Assembly (NCBI GenBank): GCA_003864495.1
Contig: ML133478.1
Coordinates: 630,498 to 694,497 of the forward strand
Source: Nemopilema nomurai
Taxonomy: Eukaryota > Cnidaria > Scyphozoa > Rhizostomeae > Rhizostomatidae
Reading direction: 5' to 3'
DNA: 64,000 bases
Shown here: in pieces, positions 27,501 to 39,000 of the stretch
How the letters are laid out: every line of letters starts with the position of its first letter
How positions within the stretch are numbered: the stretch's first letter is position 1
Notes under the pieces: model-generated
The model's database searches: none
Seen by the model: only the letters and a program-made list of their open reading frames with translations
What the model was told of the DNA's origin: nothing
Made by a program: the position numbers and the translations under genes

Positions 27501-29075
27501 GGAGCCTTGCCTCTTTTTAATTTGAACCTGAGGGTTTAGTGATGGTTATCAATACTGCAAGACCTATCGAATCCTCATTAATTACCGAAATATTACGTTA
27601 GTTTCTAAGTCTTCGAGAAGACAGACCAATTTTGCGTACTTTATTTACCCTGGCACTATATTACATTGTTGTAGAAAATGACATCTCACAAAACATGGAC
27701 AGAGGCCGCAAGGAGTCAGAACAGCGACCGACCTCTCCATTGCAATCGTCCGTTTTATCGAATTTGGACAAAATGGGAAGAGAGATACGAAAGCTAGAGA
27801 AAAAAAGGAATGACAGACTAATCGAAGAAAAAATTATTGGGAGAGTCAGTGACAAGAAGGCTAACCTTGCCAGTGACCTGGTTAATATTAGCTCGAGGAG
27901 AGTAAATTTCAAATGGCACATGGGGAACAAGATAGGTTTGAATGAAATTTTTATAACTTGCGCTTCTATTCAGTAGTAAATTAAAAGTCAACACTGTATG
28001 TCGATCGGTTTTGCTTGGATTGTTTTAAAATAGATATATTCATTATATTTGTGGCAGTACTTTATTTTTGAGCAGCAAAAGTATTGAAACCTCTCCTCAA
28101 GCTTTTCTTTCGAAATTTTTCTTTGATCGCTCTGTTTAATGTTTTTCTGCGCGTCTTTTTGGGCTTTTTCCCATGCAAATCGTTTCATTCTCTGTAAAAT
28201 TTAACTTAAAAGGATTTGGATTTTCACGTGAAGTCAGCTGTTTTGCTACCTTTGTTTGGGATATTCAGACCCTTGATCAAGATCAACATTTATTGTTAAA
28301 AAATATTGCACACTAATTCACATTATAATGCAGTTAAATTTCACTTTAGGAACCTTTAAGTTTCTCGATACTTTTCTACTTCCAGGTGCCGGGCAATTTG
28401 GCACAGTGTATTCCTGCGTGAATCAAGACACTGGAAAGCGTATTGCCATGAAACAGGTATTAAAGTTCTCCTAGGCCCGTACTTTGTGAGGCCAGTTTTC
28501 TTGCCTTATACTGTCGTTAATCGTGGCACGACCTCTAGGCGGTCACTTAAGCCGACCCCCCTAGATGACCCTGCATATTCTAACGGAACTGCTGTTATTG
28601 TATTATGCAAATTTTGAAGCGGGGGGTTTGTATTCGTTGCAGATTCGGTTCAATCCACATGACTATAGTGAAATACAGGACATAGCAGATGAGTTCACCA
28701 ATATCCAATCGCTACAACACGAGAGCCTTGTGGAGTATTACGGTGTTGAAATTCACAAGGTATCACGATTTGATGGATATTTATGAAGAGTAGCACATTG
28801 ATTTTGGTGTTTTTGCAATGTTTGGATTTTCATAGTATTTTCTTAATATAGTCTGATAAGAATTTATGTCACGAATACACGAAAAGTAAGCTAGATTTTT
28901 TTGTCCCTTTCTCTGTAAATAATGATACTTTTGCAGTGGAAGGATACATTTATACACAAATAAAAGTATTCATTGCCTGTTATCATATCATGTGCGACTC
29001 TGCTTTCAAACCCAAAATCATTATCTTTCCTTGTTTTTATTTTTGTGCAGATTTTTTCCAAGGTCAAGAATTTGG

Positions 29076-29110
<35 letters not shown>

Positions 29111-31310
29111 TAGATTAACTGATTGATTACATGATTGCTTGATTGATTGATTAGTGTGTAGGGATTTCTCAATGCAATGAATGGGATCCGATTCATCGTA
29201 ACCTGTGTTGTTGTTTGTTCGTAGAATGAAATGTTGATATTCATGGAGTATTGTGAAGATGGAACTATTGCCGAAATTTCGAAAATTGGATTGCCCGAAG
29301 AAATAATTCGTGTTTACACCCAGCAGATTGTAAAAGCAGTGCGATATGTCCATGAGAACGGAATAGTCCACAGGGATATAAAAGGTATACTTGGCTATTT
29401 TATTGTGGCAGTTATAACCACAGCAAGGTGGTCACATCAAGCTGGTCGCTGTAGTGGCTTCAAAGATGAATAGGAGTTGCTTGATTCAGTCCTTTTTTAG
29501 ATTAGTGATTGTGGCCGTTGTGACAGTGACAAATTGACACACATACAAGTCCCTTTAGAAACTTTGGTATTTCCTTTCTATACTCTATGTATAATATGTT
29601 GACCTGCATCTGAAATTCAATGAGGAAATTAGACATTAGACACGTTTTTGAAAGGACAGGCCCTTTTGTACATTTTTCTGCATGTTGTTTCGAATACTTT
29701 TGTGTTTCTTTCAAGGTGCGAATATATTTGTGTCTTCAAGTGGACTAATCAAGTTAGGAGATTTTGGAACGGCTGTGCGCCTTAGAGACCCCTTTCACAC
29801 ATTGCAAGGAGAAGTGTGCAAAACAAGAGGGACTCCAGGTGGGCTCATTAACCTTAAAAGTCAAAGATTTGTCTTTGGTGACAACCTGTTATAATAATAA
29901 AAATAATAATAATAGTAAGACCATATTTATACAGGTAAACTTATTCAGCAAAAACGAATTTGCTGCTATCGATCAAGGACCTGTGAACCTAATGTACCTA
30001 CGATATAAAATTTACAACATTATAGTTAAAAAAGTTCTTTACAGTGAATATCGTAAATATCGAGCTTCAAGCAATAATAACCCTAGCCTATATTTTGTAA
30101 AATTAACAGCTAAAATAGGCAATTACACTTTCTGTTCAGCACAGTGCAGGAACCATGCTCACTAATGACAAGATGCGCCAGTTTTTTTGTTTTTTTAAAG
30201 ATTTATTTAGCACAATAGACTTGAATTCTATGGGGAACAAATATATACCTGTAGCCTATTGTTTCCAAAACTTGTCTCCTACGTGTTCGTCAAAAGTTAA
30301 CTTCTTGTCAGTTTAGTCGCAATCCAGTCTGTTCGGTAGCTAGTTTTCCTGTTGGTTCATTTTTATAAGATAATGTCTTTCATAAGTTTAATTAAACGCT
30401 TTACAGGATTTTCATTCATTTAGTAACAACTGATTTCAGTTGCTCTATTGATATCGAAACATTTCCTGTACATACAGCTTTTATGGCTCCAGAAGTTATC
30501 AATACACAACAGGATGGGTATGGAAGAGCCGCAGATATCTGGAGCCTTGGGTGTGTGGTTATTGAAATGTCAACAGGGAAGGTAAGCTGTTTCTGGGTGA
30601 GCTCTATTCAGGGTTTTATTTTCAAGCAAGACACGTGGCAGATATACACTTTTGAAGTATAGTAAGTTTTATCACCACATTAGGAGCTATGTTCCTAGAC
30701 TATGGTTTTTTCTGGGTGTATTTCCTCTATACCAACTCTTTAGGGGGTATCTTTCCCTTTATATCTCTTACAATCAATGCTTAGAGGATCTCACGCTAAA
30801 AGCTTGTTTATTTAAGATGTGGAAATGCGTGTTCTTCCAGCCGTTCTTTTGATAGTTCCTTCACAAATCGATCTTTCTAACACGTGGTCATATTACCCCC
30901 ATCCTATGTAGATGCCATGGGAGGGGTGCCAATGGTTCACTATCATGTACCGCGTAGGGGTTGGCGCTGTGCCCGTGATCCCAGAGAGCCTGAGTGACGA
31001 GGGCAAAGAGTTCCTCAGGAACTGCTTCAAACGCGACCCAAAAGACAGATGGTCAGCCGAGATGTTGGAGGGACATCATTTTGTGATGGTAATTTTCCAC
31101 CTGCACTTTTCTTTAGTAGTTTTATAGTTTTTGTTAATCCAGATACTCCATAATTTCTACTTAATTTGGTAATGTTATTGATGAGTTCATTCACTTAAAT
31201 CTTTCGAAATGTTTCATTAGTTATCTTGTGCTTTCGTATTGTTGCAGGAATTTTATTGGGAACGACATGTCTGTCATGTTCATGACTTGCTTACATGCCA
31301 TTTACTCTAA
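15558..31310 (+). CDS. MAP3K4: MAP3K4 (MEKK4), 22-exon mitogen-activated protein kinase kinase kinase
   Basis: Exons: 15558-16887, 17302-17597, 18417-18752, 19652-19813, 20142-20299, 20990-21284, 21581-21675, 21963-22164, 22348-22497, 23412-23573, 25411-25541, 25843-25924, 26589-26661, 27073-27267, 27675-27935, 28386-28456, 28643-28759, 29225-29384, 29716-29838, 30478-30581, 30912-31088, 31248-31310. They sum to 4743 nt (1580 aa; human about 1608) with every phase matching. An in-frame TAA at 15528 makes 15558 the first ATG. A Ser-rich N-terminus precedes the family block [17 protein letters not shown] (about residue 204), long helical regulatory regions, and a C-terminal kinase. The kinase phosphorylates MKK3/6 and MKK4 upstream of p38 and JNK and is activated by GADD45 in vertebrates. 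One intron uses a GC donor (25925). The final 20-codon exon is the least certain. Confidence 0.94.
18051..18110. repeat. Dispersed repeat copy A (MAP3K4 intron 2)
   Basis: The about 60-base stretch beginning TGCTTTGCGGTACAGAA shares most positions with 32582-32640 and, less closely, with 40752-40815. Common features are a (T/C)GTGGT(A/G)CA block, ACAATG, an AAAAAGC block and a final GCATACTT or GCACATTT. It lies between exons 2 and 3. No terminal repeats or coding frame were found. Confidence 0.7.
22594..22942. mobile_element. C-rich MITE-like element with terminal inverted repeats
   Basis: The left end TACCATAAATCCTCGAATTG and the right end (read on the minus strand) ATACCGAAAATCCTCGAATT match at about 16 of 18 aligned positions, forming imperfect terminal inverted repeats about 350 bases apart. 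Inside are several CTCGAATAAGCCCCC units and poly-C runs. Elements with TACCGTAAATACTCGAATAAGC ends recur in many invertebrate genomes, from memory. It has no coding capacity and sits in a MAP3K4 intron between 22498 and 23411. Confidence 0.75.
25925..25930 (+). other. Non-canonical GC splice donor in MAP3K4
   Basis: The exon 25843-25924 ends ...ENDFQ and the intron opens CAG|GCGAGT instead of GT. The next exon at 26589 ([16 protein letters not shown]) continues in phase 0. No GT donor near the site keeps both the frame and the conserved residues. The remaining donor context is strong (CAG, then GAGT), as expected for GC-AG introns. Confidence 0.8.
29075..29153. repeat. GATT microsatellite
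   Basis: An interrupted (GATT)n tract of about 79 bases in the MAP3K4 intron before the catalytic-loop exon at 29225. It causes spurious minus-strand frames rich in Asn-Gln-Ser-Ile. Confidence 0.9.
29891..29917. repeat. AAT microsatellite
   Basis: A short (ATA)n/(AAT)n tract just after the activation-loop exon of MAP3K4. It is an intronic simple repeat with no other feature. Confidence 0.8.
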
Positions 31311-31469
31311 CATATCGCTATATTGAATTAGTTAGCAAACCAACTGGTCACAGAAATCTCACAAGCGATCGAATCACAGTACCAGCCAGACTAATCAAGC
31401 AATCAATCTGTTAGTTGAATCTGCTAATCAAGTCGTTGAATCTTACCAATCTAGTCAGTCATATCAGCC

Positions 31470-31475
31470 AATAAA
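31470..31475 (+). terminator. Polyadenylation signal candidate for MAP3K4
   Basis: AATAAA lies 160 bases after the proposed stop at 31310 and is the first perfect hexamer after it that I noticed. This would imply a short 3' UTR. Use cannot be confirmed without transcript data. Confidence 0.45.
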
Positions 31476-32574
31476 GCACTCCACTCTTTGCCCGAGCAAC
31501 CAAGTTATAAATCAATTCAATCGGCAAATGCACGTGTAGTCATTACTGCCCATCGATTGCTACTTGCTAATGCCGCGATCAACATTGACTTCGCAGTGTT
31601 GCTGAAGCGATGCTCCATTTGCGTAGAATGTAGCTGACGTCATTGGGTGATTCTCCTTCGACAGGGACTTAGCCTGGTGGTGTGAGCGAAAAAAGTGGAT
31701 TTGAAGTTTTAATTTTTTATTTGTATTGTGATTAATCTTTGTAAGAATAGGGAAATTTGTGACTGCAATTTGTCTGCCGTATATGTCGATATTTTCATTG
31801 ATTTCTGCAATTTGCAGTTTGCAATCTGTAAATAATAATGATCTGATCGTGTCCTTTTTTATTTCGTTATGTGCCAATAGTTTTTCTTGACTCGTAAATA
31901 TTGCAAATCGATAGAAAAATGAACCAGTTTTGTGCCCGTGTCGGCTGGTTCTCTTTCTAAGGGTGCCAACCGAAGTTTATCGAAGTTTAAGAAATGTAAA
32001 TTTTTTAACGAAACAGTCAAGTTGACTTCATGAAAACTTTTTTAGATCGATTGATTTTGTATCCCTCAAATTTTAAATTGCGTTTCCCGAAAATAAATGT
32101 TGTTATGAAATGGTTCTACGATACCACATTCGTGAAAATGGTTTATACTTGAGGCTGATTACGTCGACCATTGAATTTTCGTTAGTATAATGGGTTGCTG
32201 AGAAATCAAGGGTTTTCGTGATTTCCAATATTTTAAATGAAAGCGTCCTCCGTTCTACGCGTTCTACGTTCTCGTGTTTGCTTATTTGCAAAAATATAAT
32301 TTTATCATTAGAAATTATGAGACTTCTCTTCTTGCAAATTAAAATGACAGAGTAGGGTGCGGCTCTTGTTATGGAGAGGACGTTGAGAGAATAAGATTCT
32401 AGAATTTACCTATACCCTAGCGCGGCGAGGGGTGCTTTGGAAAAATTGAATTCTATTTTCATGGAAACTGTCACCTCGAAAAATGTTCTGGAGAAAGCGG
32501 AAGAAGTCCATGAATTATGTGTGTCAACGTTTGCGAATGATTTGTTCGCTAATTTTCCTTCTAGAAAACTTTGT
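31476..32574. other. Intergenic DNA after MAP3K4, no gene seen
   Basis: AT-rich spacer. The open frames on both strands (up to about 105 codons on the minus strand near 31560-31877) show no family resemblance or flanking splice sites. No RNA gene was recognised. Confidence 0.5.
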
Positions 32575-32581
32575 GAACAAG

Positions 32582-32640
32582 TGCTTTGTGGTACAGAACT
32601 TCACAATGGCTAGAAAAAGCGGAACTAGTTATCGCATACT
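32582..32640. repeat. Dispersed repeat copy B
   Basis: The stretch beginning TGCTTTGTGGTACAGAACTT is the closest relative of copy A at 18051-18110, differing at about ten positions. It lies about 50 bases left of the hAT element, outside its terminal repeat, so it appears to be an independent repeat. Confidence 0.7.
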
Positions 32641-32691
32641 TAAAGTACTTTTTTATCCGACACTCCCAGAGTATGCAAACGTCGGAAGATA

Positions 32692-34091
32692 CAGTGGCGT
32701 AACAGAGACACTCGGGGTCCTTAGGAATTTAGTAAGATGGGGCCCTTATTTAGGGACTGCGAAGTGAAGTGAGCTCTACGGGGCATGGGGGTTCGGGGTA
32801 ATGGGAAAATGTTTAAAATCTTGCCCTTTAGAACCTCGAGAAATGCATATGATGTGGTAAAGAAAATGTCCACATATAAAAAAACCAACAGTAAATTAGG
32901 TGCTCTTGCTCACAACGTGAGCTTTTCTACGTGCATTAACGTTGGCAAAATCCTTTATAAGCTTTGTTTTGTCAATTTTATTTGCTTCCTTGTTCTCAAC
33001 TGACAAAATTGCTAGGTCGTCCAGTCTCTCCTGTGACATCGTAGATCTTAGATATGTCTTTATCAGTTTCAACTTTGAAAATGATCTTTCTGCCGATGCA
33101 ACAGTTACTGGCAAAGTGATGAAAAGTGTTAATAGCTTGTACATTTCTGTAAAGGATGAACTAATACCGCTCTGGAGCATGAGATTATTACCTTCTAGAA
33201 CAGTTTTCTTGACTGCAATCTCCTTTCTGAATTCGGTTGCAAATGATCTCATATCAGAATCTAATTCATCTGTAAATTAATTTGGATATTTCTCACGAAT
33301 TACTCGTACTGCATTTTCAAGCAAGTCAGGTCTCAGTGTTGCCAGGTTGTTGGGGTAGAGACAGCTGAATAATGACGTCACCATTGCTTGTCCTTTGAAC
33401 CTTTCTGTCAGTTGCATCAATGCTGTATCAACAGTCTTGTAGAAAACGTTTATCTTAAAACTTTGCTCAGGATCCATCAGTCTTCCATCTACAACAAGTT
33501 CATCTGATTCATATCTTGCCTTCCGACCCCTCTTTTGTTGAAACTCTAGAGCCTCTCTGAAGATTTTTTTTAAAAAAAGAAGCAATGGATTTGGTGTTTG
33601 CTGTTGCAGTTTCTTCTTTTCGCCTTTTCTCGGCTCGTTTCTTTGCTCCGGACTTATATCGGCGCTTTCCATTTGCAGACATACTAACTGAATAACTTCT
33701 GTTCGAATTGAATCGAATTGTGTTATTATGAAATGATACCTTTTTGAGAATGAAGATTCAATATACCTACCGCAACGTTCACTTGGTGATTTAAATTCTA
33801 AACAGACATAAGAGCAGATACATTAATGTTTTAAAAGGAGCCGTTAAGATTATGTCAAGTATTTCTTTTATGACTATGTTATTAGAAAGTTTTTATGCAA
33901 CTTCCGAAAATATGTCATTTCGGTGATTATGTTTCAGAAATAAAGTATTGAGACAACTTATAGCGAATAAACAAAACAGAATGAATGAATCCAGTGTTGC
34001 GTTTAGTAAGAACTTTTCGGATGCCTTTAGGAAACCTTGTCAACATGGTCAAAAAGCGAACTAAGGTCGCCTAAACTGCGTTACGCCACTG
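32692..34091 (-). mobile_element. Decayed hAT-family DNA transposon, internally deleted
   Basis: The left end CAGTGGCGTAAC at 32692 is the exact inverted complement of GTTACGCCACTG ending at 34091, a classic hAT terminus. The flanking octamers GGAAGATA (32684-32691) and TGAAGTTA (34092-34099) agree at 6 of 8 positions, as expected for an old 8-base target-site duplication. The element is about 1.4 kb, too short for a full hAT transposase, and carries only the C-terminal part of the gene on the minus strand. It inserted between MAP3K4 and ARMC2. Confidence 0.85.
32896..33672 (-). pseudogene. hAT transposase C-terminal fragment with one internal stop
   Basis: One minus-strand frame runs from 33672 to 32896, broken by a single TAA at 33277-33279 inside REKYPN-stop-FTDELDSDM; the frame is kept on both sides. 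The second half contains LPVTVASAERSFSKLKLIK, the signature of the hAT C-terminal dimerisation domain as found in ZMYM/TTF-type zinc-finger transposases. The N-terminal zinc finger and most of the RNase H-like core are absent, probably lost by internal deletion. It cannot encode an active transposase. Confidence 0.88.
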
Positions 34092-34099
34092 TGAAGTTA

Positions 34100-36017
34100 A
34101 CCAAAAGCTAACTTGAATTTTAGAAGCGCAAAATGATCCTTCGTTCCTTCGCAGTATCTATTCCTCTAAATCTTGGGAGAAGTTGCCTCACTAAACTTGG
34201 AGTACTTTTATGCTGGCCATCGTAGCTCCATGTTGAATCGGTTGAATAAATTAATTGTAATGAGACATCCATTATGCATAATTAACAAGCATCTTTGTTA
34301 AAATATGCATGATTGAATTGAATAACATTGAAATTCATGTAAGCAGTCATCAAATTTTTGCATTGACAACAATATGGCCGACAGGTGATACAGCAATAGT
34401 GGAACAAAACGAAGGGAAAAGTACGTTTTAATCACTATTTTCTTATCTGTTAAAGTTCATTCGAATAGAAACTGGGGAATCAGGCTGAACCTCGAAGAGT
34501 TTTATCTGCGAATGGCGCCATGGTTGTTAATATGTTTTAGCGCCTACTCATTTTATGCGTTTTGACAACAACATGGCAATAAAACATAATAAGTTATCTG
34601 TGTCAAAGCAATCCTACACAGTCCACTATGCGATGCATAGTATTTATGAACTGTGTGCAAAATCTTCTGGTGGAAATCTACTATTTTAGGTGCTAAGGTG
34701 AATCTATTTGAAGGACAAAATGTTTTGTCCCTGTTCCATACCAAGTGCCTAGGTAGTGAAAAGCCAAACTTCTCAAGACTCTTGAAATCTGTTTCTAATC
34801 TATCAAATGCATGATTTTAGTTTACCATTATACTTTAGCAAACCGCCAAGCTACTAGTATTTTACACAAATCTATCTGTGAACTGATCTCTGCACAGGTA
34901 ACTAAGCATCTTATAGCTAAGAAGTTGCTAAGAAAAGTTCATACCAGTAAAAATGATACTGTCTACACCATTGACTAATAACTCGTGAGAATAATCTGTT
35001 ATTAAATAAAAGTCTGTTACGAAAATTGTAAAAAAATTCAACTTGAATCAAAGGTGGAAGTATTTTATAAGCATGGCTTGAATGAAGGAACATGACCTTC
35101 ATTGCGATACTAATTTGTCCAGCAGCATGCCTTTTAAAGAAATAAAACGAATGACAAGGGGTCAGTTTGTTTGGAGATAGAGCCTTCTCAATATGCTGAC
35201 TTGTGAAATTAATTCAAGAATGCTTTGGATAAGAAAAATAACTGGTATGTAAAAGATACTCCCAAAGATAACATCCTTTGAAGACTGCTTTAATTTGGTG
35301 ACTTCCTGTTCACAATTAAAATTCTGAAAAGCTGGTGATGTAATATGTATGATTAAAGAAACTACACATTTTGTTTGAATATAAATCCAGACTGTTTTCA
35401 AGGTTTTTTAATAAAAACTATTAAGCAGATTTTGGATTTAAGTCAAAATTAAAAGCTTACTTGCATTACTTAGTAAAATGTATTTTACTTCATCAAGTTT
35501 AATCAAATAAAGGTGGCTTGGAAAAAGACAAATCTTGAAATAGTTAGTCATTCTTTTCTGAACAGTTTTACATCTTACTCAATGCAAAAGCCCTTTTATG
35601 ACTTTAAGTATTTCCTACAAAGCCTGGAAAGACACTTTTAGCAAATCCTTCTCAGTCATTTGAGCTGTTTTTCAGCAATGCAATAATTCCAATGTTAATT
35701 ACATACATTACATTTTCTTACATTCTTTAAATATTGTCAGTATCAAAAGTAATTTGTATTCTTTGGTTCACATTAACTGTAGTTTGAAGACCACAAGTTA
35801 ATAATTAATGTCCATGGTCAGTTCTCTATTCTCTAAAAGCCAAGAAATATGTTCCTTCCACATTTTTACAGATGATTTCTATCTACAGTAGTCTGTTTGG
35901 AACAGGCTTTATGGTTTTAGAGCAAGCTTTTCATTTATTGATGCATAGATATTTGAAGTTTGCTTAACTCTATGTATAACATTTATGGAAATTGTTTTCA
36001 TTTTTTTCCAGACAGTC
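34100..36017. other. Spacer between the hAT element and ARMC2, with a possible noncoding first exon
   Basis: No coding exon is convincing. ARMC2 needs a 5' leader exon because its first coding exon begins after an acceptor (TTTTTTTCCAG) at 36011 only 6 bases before the ATG. One candidate donor is ATATGGCCGACAG|GTGATA at about 34384; its ATG would be in the wrong frame, so it could only be leader. The rest is AT-rich with nothing recognisable. Confidence 0.35.
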
Positions 36018-39000
36018 ATGCAACCAACACCACCTAAGTCCAGGAAACCTCAATATAGGAGACCATTTTATGATGCTGGGAAAAAAACCAGTGCAGAAAT
36101 TGTTTCAGAAGCAAGAAGTTCCATGAAACCATTTGAAACAAGCCGGCCATTTACACCTATGGAGACAAGCAGAAGATTGTTTGGGAACCAATCAAGGCAG
36201 ATTGAAGGGAGGCCTCCCTCTGCAGTCAGGTACTAAAAGCGTTGAATTGTTTCTTATTTTTCTTGCTCCTAAGTATAAGCTTTTTCTTGATTTAACCTAA
36301 AGGTAGCAAAGTTGTTTGATCACTATCATGTATAGAGACGTGGATGTCCACAAGTGCAGGATAGCCTGAAGCATCTCTAGTGTAAACCAAGAAAAATTTT
36401 GATGTGCATGTAGTCAATGCTGATCAACATCAAGCTTGTATTACCAATAGCAGTAGTTGTTTGGCAGCACTGGATTGTTTTTCATCTAGGTTTTATAGGG
36501 TTTAAAATCTCTACTTCTATGTATTTTGCTTTTTCTTTATTATCAGAAAAATGCAAAATCAATGTTACACTACTCATGTCTATTTTGAAGTTCTGTAGTA
36601 CAAAGCAGTTAACTGTATGCCTCAAGTTTAGTTAGATTCATGTAAATTATATTTATAGGCATTTTTTTGGGTTGGTTTATATTTTATAGCTCTGCCCAGC
36701 CCTTCTGTAGTATCTTTGTTGCTGAAATTTTGCTAATCAAATTACAACTTTCTATCTTTGAGTGTAATGTTATGAAACAGCACAAATAGATTTTGACAAG
36801 GCACATTATGTTAGCAAATGTACCATAACTTGTGTATGTTTTCCATTTGATAAACGCCCATTAATGGACCAGACCTCAGTCTAGAAGAAAGGTAACATGC
36901 CTTTAAATGTTAGGTCTATAGCCTTCATCCAATTCAGATGAATACATTCTTCTGCTTTAAAGTTTTCTGATTAATACTCCTATTTTGTCTCTTTCTATAT
37001 TTTGATATAAACCCTTACTTTAGTCAGATGTTAATGTCTCAAACAATATCCATTTGAATTGCCATGTCTATAGACCTTGTCATTCTCTTTGTTTGTCTTG
37101 CATAACATAGTATCAGACTCTAGAATTTCTTTGAAAGAAAATGCATGAGATGAGCTCCTCTGCTCATTCAAAAATTGATTTTGTTAGCACTTTGCCAAAA
37201 AGCTACATCATTTGTTTTTTATTTTGTATTTATTTAAAAATCACCTTTTATTGTTTTTATGTTATTAAACATCTATTTTTTATTTCCTTTTCTGTTGCTT
37301 ATAATTATTTCCTTATTGATAAAGAAATAATCAAACAACATTGTATGCTTTGCTGAAAAACCATCCCTGCATTTGTTACTAGTTTTTAAGCATAAAAACG
37401 CTATGAAGGGCAAGGACACTTTATGACAAAACTGTTATGTTCTTTTCAGTATTGGTTCAAAAGCATTTTCAGAACCAGGGCCTAGAAGTGGATCTCGACC
37501 TCCCACCGGGAAGCTTTCTCCATTGAAGAAGATCCCAGATGCTGGTGCCTCAGTAGATTCCGTTCAAGATTACGTCAGTTTCCTTCACTAGCTTTTATTT
37601 CACTAGTTATACGTTAGGATGTGGAATATCTTTTTCTTTTAGTCAGTGAAATTCAAGATCTATTTTGAGTTCCTGCGTATTTTGAATTAAGACTAAATTT
37701 GGTAGGATGAGTTACTTAACCAAAGAATGCCTTTCTTCTTTGCTGTAGAAGTTAAAAGTATCAAAGCTAACGAGCCTATGCTTCTTTCAATTTCTGATTT
37801 TCTTGTTTGTACAACATTTATTTTTAAAATATGGTGTAACACTTCTTAATATCTTGCTTAAAGTTTGAAAGATATTTCCTGTTTGTATTGCAGGCCGATG
37901 GACCCTTGGCCACAACAAATTCGCTAGAGGGCTCCTCAGGTTCTCAAGGGAGATCAAGCTACACAAGACGTCAATCATCAGGAACAATTGACAATTTTGA
38001 TAGGATTGGAACCGAGAAGCGTAGGTCAGTCGACTTTAGCGAGAATCAACATTTCCCAATGCCGCCGAAAAGCATGGAGCCATCGGTAGCGAAAACAGGA
38101 CGTCCTTCTTCAAGACATGTTGGTAGACGCGTGCAAAGTGGTCCAAAGGAGCACACAAATCAGCGAAGCCAAGAGGCATCAAGCGAACTCAGAAAGTCAA
38201 GTTCTTACGATTCATTTGCAAGAGATGTGAAGTCAGCTGATTCAGGCGTTATTTCTGATGCAGCCGGACAAACTGAACGACGACATAGCGAGTATTCCAC
38301 AACGCGACCTTTGTCATCAAGTGATAATGGAGGAGAAGATCCCTGGGTGGCAGATGCTTCTATTGACTCTGGACTGAACATTGGCAACTTAGCGGGAAGT
38401 AGCAAGGACGAGGAAAGAAGCAATCGACCTGATACGTCATCAGGAATAGACAACGACATTCAGGTGGCAAATTTCAAGGAAAACGTGGAACCACTTCTGA
38501 AGCAAATGGAACTTAATTATCTGCACTCTGATATGGAAGCCTTGAGCGTGAACTTCGATGTTTTATGGAAAAGCCTCCAGTTTTGCGGCTTGTTAAGCAA
38601 GGTTTCTGGTAGTGGTGCTGCCAGGCGGAGGAGCGCTGTTTTACGGACAATATTCAAGTTTGTCGAAGCTGACAGTGCCGAGGTGATCCTGAAGTTATGC
38701 AACTTGGCTTTAGTGGTAAGTGAAGCCCAGTCAGCTGGAAAGAGGTGTGGTAGATGCTTTCAAACTGGGTATTTGCCATAATATGGTGAATGTTGTTGGT
38801 CGTTCTCTCGTGACTGGTGTTATACGAGTAGCATCTGTTGTGTGATCTACTTAAAACTGGTGAGAGCTGAACACTGATTGGTCATTATGCAGCCAATCGT
38901 GTGCTCCTCTAACAACCCCTCACAACCCCTCTTATAGCGTTCTTCGATCTGCAATTGGCTATATTTTTTTTGTCAAATTTTGGTAACTGTCCGATTTTTG

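Larger units (their letters stand above)
27900..31088 (+). other. MAP3K4 protein kinase domain, spread over seven exons
   Basis: The catalytic domain starts at [10 protein letters not shown] (about residue 1300). It shows the glycine loop GAGQFGTVY (1310-1318), the ATP-anchoring lysine in IAMKQ (about 1332), the catalytic loop HRDIKGANIF (Asp about 1423), the metal-binding DFG (1441-1443) and the activation-segment end FMAPE (1468-1472). The [10 protein letters not shown] helix and the [16 protein letters not shown] block, typical of the MEKK/STE11 class, follow. All residues needed for catalysis are present, so the kinase should be active. HRDIK ends one exon and the DFG loop sits in the next. 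Confidence 0.95.

Noticed and set aside
34373..34383. ATGGCCGACAG|GTGATA as a coding first exon of ARMC2
   Set aside because: Joined to the acceptor at 36011 its ATG would be out of frame with the conserved N-terminus, so at most it is a leader exon.
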